NCBI RefSeq assembly: GCF_000346465.2
Contig: NC_034011.1
Location: 25,355,941 to 25,419,940 of the forward strand
Origin: Prunus persica
Lineage: Eukaryota > Streptophyta > Magnoliopsida > Rosales > Rosaceae
Length of the DNA stretch: 64,000 bases
Direction: 5' to 3'
A program made the translations under genes and the position numbers. This document shows, piece by piece, positions 33,855-44,287 of the stretch (position 1 is its first letter; every line of letters begins with the position of its first letter). The notes under the pieces are model-generated. The model did not search any database, had not been told where the DNA came from, and was given only the letters and a program-made list of their open reading frames with translations.

Positions 33855-36800
33855 ATGGTTGATAGCGCAGACATGAAGTCAACCTCCTCAGGCATGACTT
33901 CGCGTTCAAGGTGGGAGAGTCCTAATCATCCACTCTATCTCCACTATTCGGACCAGCCTGGTGCAGTACTTGTGCCACAGTCATTGGTGGAAGACAATTA
34001 TAGTACATGGGTTCAATCCATGACCATGGCCTTAACGGTCAAAAACAAATTAGGGCTTGTTGATGGGACGGTCAAGAAGCCAAATGAAGATGAACATGAA
34101 GAATTGCAGCAATGGAATCGATGCAATAACTTGGTTAAGACGTGGCTCTTAGGATCCATGTCAAAAGAAATTTCAGGTAGCGTTATCAACTGCAAGGATG
34201 CACGGCAAATGTGGCTCGATTTGCAAGAAAGGTTTTCTCATGTGAATATCGTTCAATTGTTTCACATAGAAAACGAGATTCATGACTGTGTGCAAGGTAA
34301 CATGACGGTGAGTTCATATTTCACCAAATTAAAAGGCCTATGGGACGAACGTGACGTGCTGTGCTCCATCCCTGCATGTAGTTGTGATACAAAGAAGGAA
34401 ATCACTTCTTATGTTGAAACCCAGAAAACAATGAAATTTCTCATGGGTTTAAATGATTCCTATTCCACTGTTCGTAGTAATACCCTTCTTCTTGAGCCTT
34501 TACCCACAGTGAACAAGGCCTACTCTCTTGTTCTTCGCCATGAGAGACAAGCAGAAATCTCAAGTGGAAAGCATACTCCCTCTTCTGAAGCGGCAGCTTT
34601 TGCTGTGAAGAATAGTGGCCGAGAAACTGCACCAGAGGATGGTGGTCTTCGCTGTGGAAAATGTAACAAGACAAATCACAGCACCCAAAACTGCCGTGCT
34701 CATCTCAAGTGCACCTTCTGTGGGTGGAAAGGTCATTCCTTCGAATATTGCCGCAAACGCAAAGCGGCTGCTGAAGCTGAACAAAGTCGCTCATCCACTT
34801 CCAAGGGTAACCAAGTTGCCGTGCACGAAAAAAAGGACGGGATGCCAAACTTTCCTATGCCAAACTTTCCTTTTTCTCAAGAAGATTGCAAGCAGATGCT
34901 CGCAATGTTGAGCAAAAACAGATCCTCCTTTGCAAATCAAGTTGGTAATTCTTCGAATAATGAAGAACTTTCAGGTAAAGCTTTTTCCTTCATGTATAAT
35001 GGCATAACAAATGTTTGGATCTTGGATAGTGGTGCAACGGACCATATTGTTTGCAGTCCTCATTGTCTCACGTCGTCGAGGTCTGTTGCAAACCATACCG
35101 TAGAACTACCCACTGGTTCCCTTGCCACAGTTACCCACATTGGACAAGTTGTCTTCTCTCCCAACCTTGTGCTCAATAATGTTTTGTGTGTACCATTTTT
35201 CAAATTAAATTTGATATCCATTAGCAAGCTTGCACATGATTCCCTTTATATTACCATCTTCCTAAAACAAGTTTGTGTCACACAGGACCTACGCTCGGGG
35301 AAGATGATTGGGACGGGAATTGAACGGGAGGGACTATACTATCTCGATCCACCAAAGAAAGGAACATGCAATGCCATTCAAACATCCAACCATCACCTTT
35401 GGCATCAACGTCTAGGACATCCATCACAAACTGTTTCCAAGTTATTTCCTTGTTTTCAACATAAATCTTGTGATTCTATTAAGTGTGTCATCTGCCCATT
35501 AGCCAAACAAACAAGAGCACCATTTTCATTGAGTTCTATATCCACTAAATCATGTTTTGAATTGATACATGTTGATATCTGGGGGGGGTATCATGTCCCT
35601 TCTATTTCTGGTGCAAAATATTTTCTTACTATCGTTGATGATTACAGTAGGAGCACATGGATTTATTTGATGAAACACAAATCTGACACACAACAGCTCC
35701 TTGTACAATTCATCCATTTGGTCGAAACTCAATTCGACACCAAAGTCAAAATGATTCGAAGCGATAATGGTCCCGAATTTAACCTTGCCAGTTTTTATGC
35801 CACACAAGGTATCATCCATCAAACTAGCTGCGTTCACACACCACAACAAAATGGTGTTGCTGAACGTAAGCATCGCCATTTACTCAATGTTGCCCGAGCT
35901 CTACTCTTTCAAGCCAACATGCCAAAATGTTTTTGGGGGGACGCCATCCTTGCTTCAGCCTATCTTATTAATCGCACACCCACACCCCTTCTTCACGGGA
36001 AAACACCTTATGAACAATTGTTCCACAAAGCACCCAATTACTCACATTTACGAGTCTTTGGCTGTTTGTGTTTTGCTTCCACTCACGCACACAAACCTTC
36101 AAAATTTGATCCCCGTGCCCGTCGTTGTGTCTTCCTTGGCTACCCATATGGTACAAAGGGCTATCGGTTATTTGATCTCCAACTCCACAAAGTGTTTGTC
36201 TCACGGGACGTGATTTTTTTTGAAGACCAATTCCCTTATCACTCCGATGTTTCCGCTGCTCATAACCAATCCCCCAATCCACCCGCCTCCCTGTCGTACT
36301 TTGATCTGGACTCTTTTCCTGCCCCATCTCCTATGTCACACGATCCCCCTGCACCTTCCTCTCCAATTTCCCCTATCGCTTCCCTACCTTCACCTTCCCC
36401 CTCTTCGGCACTTACATCCATCCCTGTGCCTCCTTCGTCTCCGGACCCTACACCCCTCAGCCTACCACCCGTTTCGCCAACCGTCCTGCCAACCCCACCC
36501 CGACGTGGAACACGACCTACCAAACCCTCTTCTTTTTTGCAGGACTTTCATATCGAGGTCTCTCTCCCGTCCCGGTCTGCTCCCACATCTTCTACGAACG
36601 TGGTTCAGTCTTCGTCAGGTACTTCCCATCCTCTCTCCACTTATTTATCTTATGATCGTCTCTCACCCCACCATAAAGCCTATACCGCTAATCTCACCCT
36701 CCTTAAGGAACCCACTAGTTTCTCGCAGGCTGTCCGAGATCCAAACTGGTGTGCTGCCATGCAGCATGAAATTGCTGCCCTTCAGGCCAATCATACATGG

Positions 36801-38276
36801 ACCCTCGTGCCTTTGCCGTTGCATAAACGTCCCATTGGCTGTAAATGGGTTTACAAAATTAAGCTCAAACCTGATGGCACTCTTGAACGGTACAAAGCAC
36901 GCCTCGTTGCAAAAGGTTACAGTCAAATTGAAGGTGTTGATTACCGTGAAACTTTTGCTCCGGTGGCTAAGTTAACCACAGTTCGCGTGCTCCTTAGCGT
37001 GGCTGCTGTGCAAGGTTGGCACCTCCATCAACTGGATGTGAACAATGCTTTTTTAAATGGTGATCTCGAAGAGGATGTATACATGACCTTGCCCCCTGGT
37101 TTCGGACGAAAGGGGGAGACTCGAGTATGCAAATTAAATAAATCCCTCTACGGTTTAAAGCAAGCTTCGAGACAATGGTTCATCAAGTTGTCCAATGCTC
37201 TCAAGGCTGCTGGATTTCATCAATCATGGTCCGACTATTCATTATTCGTCCGAAGTCGTCATGGTAACTTCATTGCTTTACTAGTCTATGTTGATGATGT
37301 GATACTAGCAGGGAATAATCTGCATGAAATTGAAGAAACCAAGCAATTTCTATCTCACCATTTCAAATTGAAAGACTTGGGGCAACTCAAATATTTCTTG
37401 GGCATAGAAGTTGCACGATCAAAGCGTGGAATTACCCTATGTCAACGAAAATATGCACTAGAAATATTGGATGATGCTGGGTTTCTAGGAGTTAAGCCTT
37501 CACGGTTTCCTGTGGATCAAAATTTGTCTCTCACACAAATGGAAGGAAAGGTGTTGAATGATCCTTCATCATATAGAAGGCTTGTGGGCAGGTTAATATA
37601 CTTGACAATAACAAGGCCTGACTTGGCTTATGCTGTCCACATGCTAAGTCAATTCATGGAGAAACCTCGGCAACCACATCTTGAGGCTGCACACAAGGTC
37701 CTCAAGTACATTAAACAAGCACCTGGACAAGGAATTTTTCTCCCTTCCACGGGTTCATTACAATTACAAGCATTTTGTGATGCCGATTGGGCTAGATGTA
37801 GAGATACTAGAAGGTCGATAACGGGGTACTGTGTTTTGCTTGGTCAAGCACCTATTTCCTGGAAAACTAAGAAACAAACAACTATATCTCGTTCTAGTGC
37901 AGAGGCTGAATACCGTTCTATGGCCACCACATGTTGTGAAATCATATGGCTGAAGAATATTCTGAAAGATCTAGGAGTGAAACACCCACAACCAGCCAAC
38001 CTGTTTTGTGACAATCAAGCGGCATTACACATCGCTTCAAATCCTGTTTTCCATGAACGAACGAAGCACATAGAGATCGATTGTCATCTAGTACGAGAGA
38101 AGATTCAAGAAGGAATGATACGCACGGCTTACATAAGGACAAGTGATCAACCAGCTGATATATTCACCAAGCCGTTGAGTTCAACGCAGTTTGAAGTCTT
38201 ACTTAGCAAGTTGGGTGTCATTAACATACACTCCAACTTGAGGGGGAGTGTTAAGGAAGATACCTCCATTAATTAG
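33855..38276 (+). CDS. Copia gag-pol polyprotein
   Basis: An uninterrupted frame of 1473 aa from the ATG at 33855. The frame is open back into the LTR, but this ATG follows the primer site and begins normal Gag sequence. In order: a Copia-type Gag region; two Cys/His zinc-knuckle-like motifs near residues 266 and 286; an aspartic protease with DSGA near 390; the GAG-pre-integrase LWHQRLGHPS; an integrase with HVDIWGG near 572 and SDNGPEF near 636; a Pro/Ser-rich spacer; reverse transcriptase with YVDDVILAG near 1145; and RNase H with SSAEAEY near 1345. All these catalytic motifs look intact. A small internal duplication (MPNFPMPNFP) lies in the Gag linker. The stop lies within the 3' LTR. It would make capsid-like particles and integrate cDNA copies, as known for the family. 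Confidence 0.96.
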   Translation: MVDSADMKSTSSGMTSRSRWESPNHPLYLHYSDQPGAVLVPQSLVEDNYSTWVQSMTMALTVKNKLGLVDGTVKKPNEDEHEELQQWNRCNNLVKTWLLGSMSKEISGSVINCKDARQMWLDLQERFSHVNIVQLFHIENEIHDCVQGNMTVSSYFTKLKGLWDERDVLCSIPACSCDTKKEITSYVETQKTMKFLMGLNDSYSTVRSNTLLLEPLPTVNKAYSLVLRHERQAEISSGKHTPSSEAAAFAVKNSGRETAPEDGGLRCGKCNKTNHSTQNCRAHLKCTFCGWKGHSFEYCRKRKAAAEAEQSRSSTSKGNQVAVHEKKDGMPNFPMPNFPFSQEDCKQMLAMLSKNRSSFANQVGNSSNNEELSGKAFSFMYNGITNVWILDSGATDHIVCSPHCLTSSRSVANHTVELPTGSLATVTHIGQVVFSPNLVLNNVLCVPFFKLNLISISKLAHDSLYITIFLKQVCVTQDLRSGKMIGTGIEREGLYYLDPPKKGTCNAIQTSNHHLWHQRLGHPSQTVSKLFPCFQHKSCDSIKCVICPLAKQTRAPFSLSSISTKSCFELIHVDIWGGYHVPSISGAKYFLTIVDDYSRSTWIYLMKHKSDTQQLLVQFIHLVETQFDTKVKMIRSDNGPEFNLASFYATQGIIHQTSCVHTPQQNGVAERKHRHLLNVARALLFQANMPKCFWGDAILASAYLINRTPTPLLHGKTPYEQLFHKAPNYSHLRVFGCLCFASTHAHKPSKFDPRARRCVFLGYPYGTKGYRLFDLQLHKVFVSRDVIFFEDQFPYHSDVSAAHNQSPNPPASLSYFDLDSFPAPSPMSHDPPAPSSPISPIASLPSPSPSSALTSIPVPPSSPDPTPLSLPPVSPTVLPTPPRRGTRPTKPSSFLQDFHIEVSLPSRSAPTSSTNVVQSSSGTSHPLSTYLSYDRLSPHHKAYTANLTLLKEPTSFSQAVRDPNWCAAMQHEIAALQANHTWTLVPLPLHKRPIGCKWVYKIKLKPDGTLERYKARLVAKGYSQIEGVDYRETFAPVAKLTTVRVLLSVAAVQGWHLHQLDVNNAFLNGDLEEDVYMTLPPGFGRKGETRVCKLNKSLYGLKQASRQWFIKLSNALKAAGFHQSWSDYSLFVRSRHGNFIALLVYVDDVILAGNNLHEIEETKQFLSHHFKLKDLGQLKYFLGIEVARSKRGITLCQRKYALEILDDAGFLGVKPSRFPVDQNLSLTQMEGKVLNDPSSYRRLVGRLIYLTITRPDLAYAVHMLSQFMEKPRQPHLEAAHKVLKYIKQAPGQGIFLPSTGSLQLQAFCDADWARCRDTRRSITGYCVLLGQAPISWKTKKQTTISRSSAEAEYRSMATTCCEIIWLKNILKDLGVKHPQPANLFCDNQAALHIASNPVFHERTKHIEIDCHLVREKIQEGMIRTAYIRTSDQPADIFTKPLSSTQFEVLLSKLGVINIHSNLRGSVKEDTSIN
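38240..38248 (+). other. Polypurine tract
   Basis: GAGGGGGAG ends exactly at the base before the 3' LTR, the expected position of the plus-strand primer. It lies inside the gag-pol reading frame. Confidence 0.9.
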
Positions 38277-38448
38277 GCAATATTGTAAATTGATACTGTA
38301 GTTATTTGCTTCCTTATTTAGTCTCTGATCAAGCCTTGGTTATAGGTGATAGTTTAGGATACTATTGACTGAATCATTGTATAAAGCTGTAAACCTAGTT
38401 GTGGAATAATATATCGAACATTATAATCCCATTCTATGCTTCTCATCA
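38249..38448 (+). repeat. 3' LTR of the Copia element
   Basis: 200 bp and identical to the 5' LTR by direct comparison. The final nine codons of gag-pol and its stop overlap its first 28 bp. Confidence 0.97.
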
Positions 38449-38453
38449 AGATC
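38449..38453 (+). repeat. Target-site duplication, right copy (AGATC)
   Basis: Second copy of the 5-bp target sequence; host exon sequence resumes at 38454 in the reading frame left at 33578. Confidence 0.95.
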
Positions 38454-39669
38454 AGAGTTGAAACAAGTATGGAGTGAATTGGACAGGGTAAATAGCAACC
38501 AAGTGAAGCCTTTGGATAGACAAATCACAAGGGAAGATGCATCATTTTCCGAAAGTCCAACACCTAAGCCCATCTTACTCTCTCGTCTAGGTTCAGGACA
38601 TGAAATTGTTCCAACTTCTGGCCTGGACAACATCCCAGTGAGTAGAGGTATTGACCACAAATGCTGTAATGAAATGAAACAAAGTGAGCAGTTGAGTGTT
38701 TCTGATTTGGATAAATTTTACGCCCCTGACTCTGACCTTGCGTCAATAATCATGGGAAGTAAGGAGCCTGAGCTGCTCAGAAATGGTTGTACACAAAGAA
38801 TTCGTGCTTTTGAAAGAAATTTACTTGATGAAAAGGTGCTGCCTTCTGGATATGTAGACAATCACATTTCCCACAGGAAGAATGAGTTGGGCACCAAAGA
38901 AAGTGACAAGGAGGAAGGAAACTGTAATTCCCCCTCTATTAGGGACAACAGCATGGAAGTAATTAATGACGCATGTGTGAGAGAAACCAAAAAGCCTTCT
39001 AAAGTCCGCACATTAAGAAGACGAAAGACTCGATTTGGGAAAGCCAAAACCTCGCGCCAATATTGCCCTAGTGAGCTCATGAAATCTTGGCAACCAACTT
39101 CAGTCAATGAAAATGATAGGTCCCATGAAGATGCATGCATCCAACCCTCTGTCAAAGCTGGCAATGTAGACATGACAAGAACTCCCAGTGGGTTGGAAGA
39201 AAGTTTGCAGCCCAGTAACCGTTATTATATGGACGAAGTTAAGACCATTCGGAAGGGAAAAAGAAAAAGGAAAATGAATAGTAAGAATGGCATTACTACC
39301 TCAACTGGTCAGCTTATGAAACCTGGTCAGCCGTCTTCTGTTCTTTCACGCTGCAGGACTTTTGCCTATTTAGGTAATGGTGGTGTTAAATCATACGAAG
39401 ATCGACCAAACACGACCCAGAATGAGGCAAGGATGAAGGCATTTCCCCATCTGGATCATGGGTTGACGTTAATTGATATGGATCCTATATCAGGGTCAAC
39501 AAGTGTTACTTTGAGTATGAAGGAGATTAATGAAGCTGAAGCTGGCGAGAATGCTGAAGACAAGGACATGGAGTTGATAGATGTGCCTGTGTTGATATTG
39601 CAGGAAAGTGATATTGTGGAGAATTCAGAGGCTCCAAGTTCTGAATTTGACCATGCTACTGCTGATCTA

Positions 39670-39777
39670 TCATTGATGAATTCTGAACTAAAAGATGTGA
39701 ATGCGTCATTGATGAATTCTGAATTAAAAGATGTGAGAGTATCATTGATGAATTCTGAATTAAAAGACGTGAAAGCA
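39670..39777 (+). repeat. 36-bp in-frame tandem repeat x3 in the host coiled-coil gene
   Basis: Three tandem copies of 36 bp encode SLMNSELKDVNA, SLMNSELKDVRV and SLMNSELKDVKA. The unit is a multiple of three, so the frame is kept. Nucleotide differences are few, suggesting a fairly recent expansion. Confidence 0.92.
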
Positions 39778-40365
39778 TCAGAACAATCAAATAGATCTCC
39801 TAGTTGTGCAGACAACGGTAGACTTCTCAAATACACTTTCCAGAGGAAGCGCAAGAATTCCTCAAGAAACCCTGGTCAAAAATCTTCTTTTGAAGGGAGC
39901 ACTTCGAAGAGGAGGATCGAAGAGAACGAATGCATTGCACAAGAGCCACAGATGATGAACGAATCTTCTAGGGACAACCGGCGACTGGCTCAGGTTGCTC
40001 GACAGGTTGGTTTCCAACAATCCCTTTCTTAACTCCCTTAAATGTGACTAAAAAACTGAAATAACTTGACCTTATTTTGCATATCCGTGAAATTGTATTA
40101 GCATGCAAGGACAAAGATCACTTTGCACTGTCTTTAATTCAAATGACTAGAAAGATATTATATAGCTTTATTTCCCAGGCTAGAACCATAACATGATTGC
40201 TGAAGACACATATATGTGCTTTAATATATGGTGGTGTTTATTAACCTTTTGTTTTATAAATTCACTGTCTAAATACTTGTTAAGTTACTGTTACAGGATG
40301 ATTGATATCTCTTCATCTTTTATTGTTGGCAGCTCATATCCTTGTCTGGGAAAAAATGGTCTTAA

Positions 40366-41971
40366 CAATGATAGCTTCTGCTATCCGATGAGTGTTAAGT
40401 TGGATACGATGGGCCATCAGAACTGATTTTTGAGAGATGATTTTCCATAGAAATTGGACGAGCAACTGGCTGCATTGCATCAGGGGAGAGAGTGAGTGAG
40501 AGAGAGAAATTTATAAATCTGCAGTAGTAAAATCCAAAAATTGTTAGTTTTAATTACATAATGATATTCTATCTTACAATCTGATACAGTTGCTAAACCT
40601 GACAGGTTGACACCTCCCCATTCCTGTCAAAATTTCTCCTTTCGAATAGAAATGCTGCCTCTCTCACTTATCCTTTCCAGGTTTTCAGTAAGCTCTAGTT
40701 TTGTTCACATTTTTAGTCAAGTGAAGCATATTTCAAGCTGATGCTTATAATCTTGTTATTTCTCATTCATTCTCATAGCACAGCCAACGGTTCAAACAAG
40801 TCACCATGTAAACAAATCATTTTTATAGAAGAAATAAGACAATTCACAGAATGAATTTAACAAATAATAACCAGTACCGTTTCAAACGAATGCTGTGCGT
40901 ATATATTGTTTTCGATGGGATAGTGAATTGTGTAATTTCTGAAAATCTGAGTCATTTTTGAAAGATTTTATTTTGGTACCATTTAATGTAAGATACTTGA
41001 CTTGATTCTTTAGCCCCACCAAAAAATATATATATGAAATCTGAAGTAATGTCGTTTGATTCCAACAGGGTTTGCTCACAGCACTAGACTCTGGTTATTG
41101 TATTTGAATGAAACTTAAACATTGAGAACAAAAGGGTTACTGTTTCAACATCAAAGGAATTGTAGCCTGTAGATTTCAAATCTCTCCTTTTTATGAAAAA
41201 TTGGATCGAATTACGCAGAAACCCAAAAGAACCAAAAGAATGATTCTCTGTTTTAACTGCTGCCTCTGCTGCTGCCGCTGGTGATGTAATTTCGGCATGT
41301 GGGGTCATTTTCTGATGATGAATTGCATCAAACAGCAAACAGGCGTGCTTTTTCGAGCATCACTTTTAATTTCATTGCCCCTCTATCATGCGGCAAATTC
41401 TGCTTTTCCAATTTTCCATTCAAGTAAAAAGGCATGCGGCTTTAATTGGGTACGATATTCCTTCCTACTCTCCTATGCAGAACAGAACAACTGTTGCCTC
41501 AAATCATACAAGTCCATTAAATCTTTGAACTTTTTTACCTATACAATTAGTGCTACTTTTAACTGCCAAGCAGAAAATAAAATAAAATCAATATACCCAG
41601 TCCCAAAGTTGGGCAAGCGGGAATTTAAATTTTAAGCCAAACCCAATTGCCCAAAATCCAAAGTTGGAGAAATCATATCATATGAGTTGCAGGTTACTGA
41701 TGAAGTATTGGACTGATGGTACAAAGCCTGCAGGCTTTGGTGAATTTATGTCTAGCTGTCTCCCCAAGCAGCTTGACGTCTCTCTGATCATCACAGCTGG
41801 TCCGTGATACAGTGAAGCGCACTCACAAATCCCACAAAATCCGTTGCTTTTTAGTGAACCCCAAGTATCCACTGGAAATCTCATTCCCCCGTCCTATAAA
41901 AACCCAACAGAGATCACCACCATTTTCATTAGGCATGTAAATTTGTAATATCCAGAGATCAAATTCACAAA
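40366..41971. other. Intergenic region
   Basis: No gene is recognised. It contains the 3' flank of the interrupted gene and the promoter of the next one. Open frames at 41084-41338 and 41297-41635 have no domains that I can identify. Confidence 0.5.
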
Positions 41972-42514
41972 ATGGAGATGGGAAAAGAGAGTGAGAGAGT
42001 AACAAAGGAGAGAGAGCTTCAAGAGTATATTGTGCACACAGTTTTGTTCACTGCAGGAGCAGCTGTGTTAATGGCGTGTTTACAACGTGTTATATTAACG
42101 GTGTTTCTCATGGAGCAATGGCGGGCATGGGTTTTCCTTGTGCTCAACCTCATCCTCTTAGCCATTCTCTTCACTCCCATTTCTTCCACCTCAAATTTTG
42201 ATCAAAACCAACAATGCAGCAGCAACAACAGCAATGCAGAAGTGGTCGAGAATATTGAACCGAAAAATAAGAGAAGGGAATATTACAGGTGCCCGTCATC
42301 AGAACAAGCAGTTGAAGAAGTTAAAGAATGTGATGAAGAAATATGTAAGAAGAGATCGACGAGTGTCGAGAATGAGGAAGAGGGTTTTGAAGACCAGACA
42401 GAGGAGGTTTCCAAGGAGGCCCTGAATGAGAGAGTGGAAGCTTTCATTGTGATGTTCAGGCAGCATTTGGTGTCGGATGCAAGAAATGAATCAAGGTGGA
42501 AACAAGTTCTTTGA
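41972..42514 (+). CDS. DUF4408/DUF761-like plant membrane protein
   Basis: Single exon, 180 aa. After a charged N-terminus there are two hydrophobic segments (about residues 22-45 and 50-70: VLFTAGAAVLMACLQRVILTV and WVFLVLNLILLAILF), the arrangement seen in DUF4408 proteins. A long acidic and Lys-rich middle follows. The C-terminus LNERVEAFIVMFRQHLVSDA resembles the short DUF761 motif of plant-specific proteins of unknown function. A likely membrane protein with a cytosolic tail. The first ATG at 41972 is chosen; a second one two codons later is equally possible. No biochemical function is known to me. Confidence 0.7.
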   Translation: MEMGKESERVTKERELQEYIVHTVLFTAGAAVLMACLQRVILTVFLMEQWRAWVFLVLNLILLAILFTPISSTSNFDQNQQCSSNNSNAEVVENIEPKNKRREYYRCPSSEQAVEEVKECDEEICKKRSTSVENEEEGFEDQTEEVSKEALNERVEAFIVMFRQHLVSDARNESRWKQVL

Positions 42515-44287
42515 GAGGCAGCAAATTTGTTGATCAGCATTCTGATCTTAAAATCTTAAAATCTTGTATTTTGTAGGTAGTCTTAAAGAAGTTTTGAGTG
42601 TATTTTGGAGGTTTCAACTTTAGGTTTGGTGTCTTGATCTATATTGTCAAAATTTGGCGTTAAAGTTCATTTTGATGCCCGAAAGTTCAAATTTTAGTGT
42701 TGGTTCCACTCTGTATCTGAATAAAAAAACTGAATCTTGGTTCCACTCTGTATCTTTTGATTAACTTCTTAAATTTTAACATATTTGGATAAAATTTTCC
42801 TAACTTCAGTTGTTTACCTCGTATGCAAAGGTTATTTATTTTTAACCATGTGAGTTATAAGCCCCTTGTCCGAAAACTTCGGTTGTATAACTCTACTACT
42901 AAAGTTTATAAATATTTTTTTGGTTTTTTGAAGGAACCTTTCGACCAAGAAAAATAAGCAAGCCATTGTGATGGTGTACCCTCTTGAATGCCCTTGTGGA
43001 GGGAGGGAGGGGACCTCAAGCCTACTTTGTTGTGGGGGTAGCATACTAGCATAGCAGCAATAACAATCATATAAAGATTTGGGGGGGGGGGGGGGGGGGG
43101 GGGGGAAATTTTTTTTTTTGGGGGTAATGATGTGAACATGACGCAAATGGTCCCAAGGAGGGTTGAAGCTTCTTTATCTCATTATAGTTTGAGGTTGAAA
43201 GGTATCCGCAAAGACTCAAATCGCATCCACTTCTCCCGCTAGAATGTCTCAACCCATGAAAACAACACAATTTAATTAATAAATAAATATGTCATAGAGC
43301 CTTAGTCCAAATCAAGCCCCAGAATTGAGAGAAAACAGAAGGGGGTCTCTGTTTTGGTCCATGTTCTTTTATTTATTTATGTATTTATTCTGCATAATAT
43401 TATTACTACCACCCGTAGATTTTCTTGCTTTTCCTCTTTATTTTGTTGTTGTCACGCTCACGATGTATTTCATGTGCTCATGCAATGAATCCAAACCTAT
43501 AGCCGCTGGTGCCATTACTGCTACGGGCCAACATTATCCATGGTATCACATGTGGACCGATGGTGAGATGATTTTATTAAGAGTTGGCAAAGCAACTTGT
43601 CATACATAAACCCCAAGCGGTGATGTCCAAATTAGTACTAATCCACCTCTATTCAATCAATCAATGTAGTATTCTTGATTAATGAATTGAGAGTGGTCGA
43701 TACAAATGAATTCACAAACGAAATCCGTTGATACAAGTGGGTTCCAAAATACATCGACTAGTTTTAATGTGGCGCTCAAGTAAAACTATTCGTAAGTGTA
43801 CCTTATATGCTAGATATAACCTGCTTTGACTAGGATATGTAATCAACTAATTGTCACCTAAAAGTCACAGGACGAATGTGACAAGCACCAACCAAGCAAC
43901 CCTAATACTCAAGCAAAGGGGACGTAGAACTTAATCTTTTTCATATATACCCTAATTCCTAACCATATTTGACTATATTTAGGGTATGTGTCTTCTCTCT
44001 TGGGGTTGCCGCTGGAGCCATAGTTTGTATAAGCTTCTTGTGTTTGTCCCATTCTAGGCTTTCAATTGCTTTGGTATAAGGCGGCAGATACAATGATTTT
44101 TACAGCTAAATCCACGTTTTGTTTTTGTGTCCAGTACAGAAAATGGAACCAGATCAGCCATGCTAGGAGTTAAACAGCTTTCGTCCGATCGGCAAGCTAC
44201 AGGAAGTTGCACAAAGCCTGTCCACAACTACTGCTCTATCTTTTTGTAATTGTTGCATGGACTTACGAGAGCCCGCTGTAATTAGCC
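42515..44287. other. Intergenic region with homopolymer tract
   Basis: No gene. It includes a G25 homopolymer. A 94-codon hydrophobic frame at 43325-43609 has no recognised domain and poor codon character, so I left it out as a gene. Confidence 0.55.
43081..43125 (+). repeat. Homopolymer block G25-A3-T(n)-G(n)
   Basis: 25 consecutive G bases followed by AAA, a run of about 12 T bases and about five G bases. Such a long G tract is rare in plant DNA and prone to sequencing and assembly error. Confidence 0.9.

Larger units (their letters stand above)
33579..38448 (+). mobile_element. Complete Ty1/Copia LTR retrotransposon, probably recent
   Basis: A 4870-bp element, bounded by two 200-bp LTRs that I find identical base for base, each starting TG and ending CA. 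A 5-bp target duplication AGATC flanks it (33574-33578 and 38449-38453). A primer-binding site follows the 5' LTR and a purine tract precedes the 3' LTR. One uninterrupted gag-pol frame fills the interior, in the order protease, integrase, RT, RNase H that defines Copia. The small LTRs and total size suggest the Ale-type lineage (inference). It is inserted in the same orientation as the host gene. All parts needed for autonomous movement appear present. Confidence 0.97.
32497..40365 (+). pseudogene. Plant coiled-coil protein gene interrupted by a Copia element
   Basis: Host exons are 32497-32514, 32669-32845, 33478-33578 continuing after the insertion at 38454-40005, and 40333-40365. Without the element and one target duplicate the frame is continuous over about 626 codons. 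The N-terminus (ALKKAYAEIILNTAKEAAARV) and residues to about 100 form a long helix (TSSSQQRRIDELEAQLQEAE), a coiled coil. The rest is charged and low complexity with basic patches (RTLRRRKTRFGK, RKGKRKRK) suggesting nuclear location, and ends LISLSGKKWS. I think this resembles the Arabidopsis HAPLESS 8-like family, but only weakly so; no function is claimed. As it stands, the frame enters the 5' LTR and stops at 33604-33606, giving about 107 aa. It is called a pseudogene because of the insertion; other alleles may be intact. Confidence 0.75.

Noticed and set aside
35968..36975. Several 87-251 codon frames overlapping the Copia polyprotein
   Set aside because: Shadow frames of the Pro/Ser-rich spacer and RT of gag-pol; no independent domains.
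43325..43609. 94-codon hydrophobic frame considered as a small membrane protein
   Set aside because: No recognised family, AT-rich, and no clear promoter or conservation evidence.
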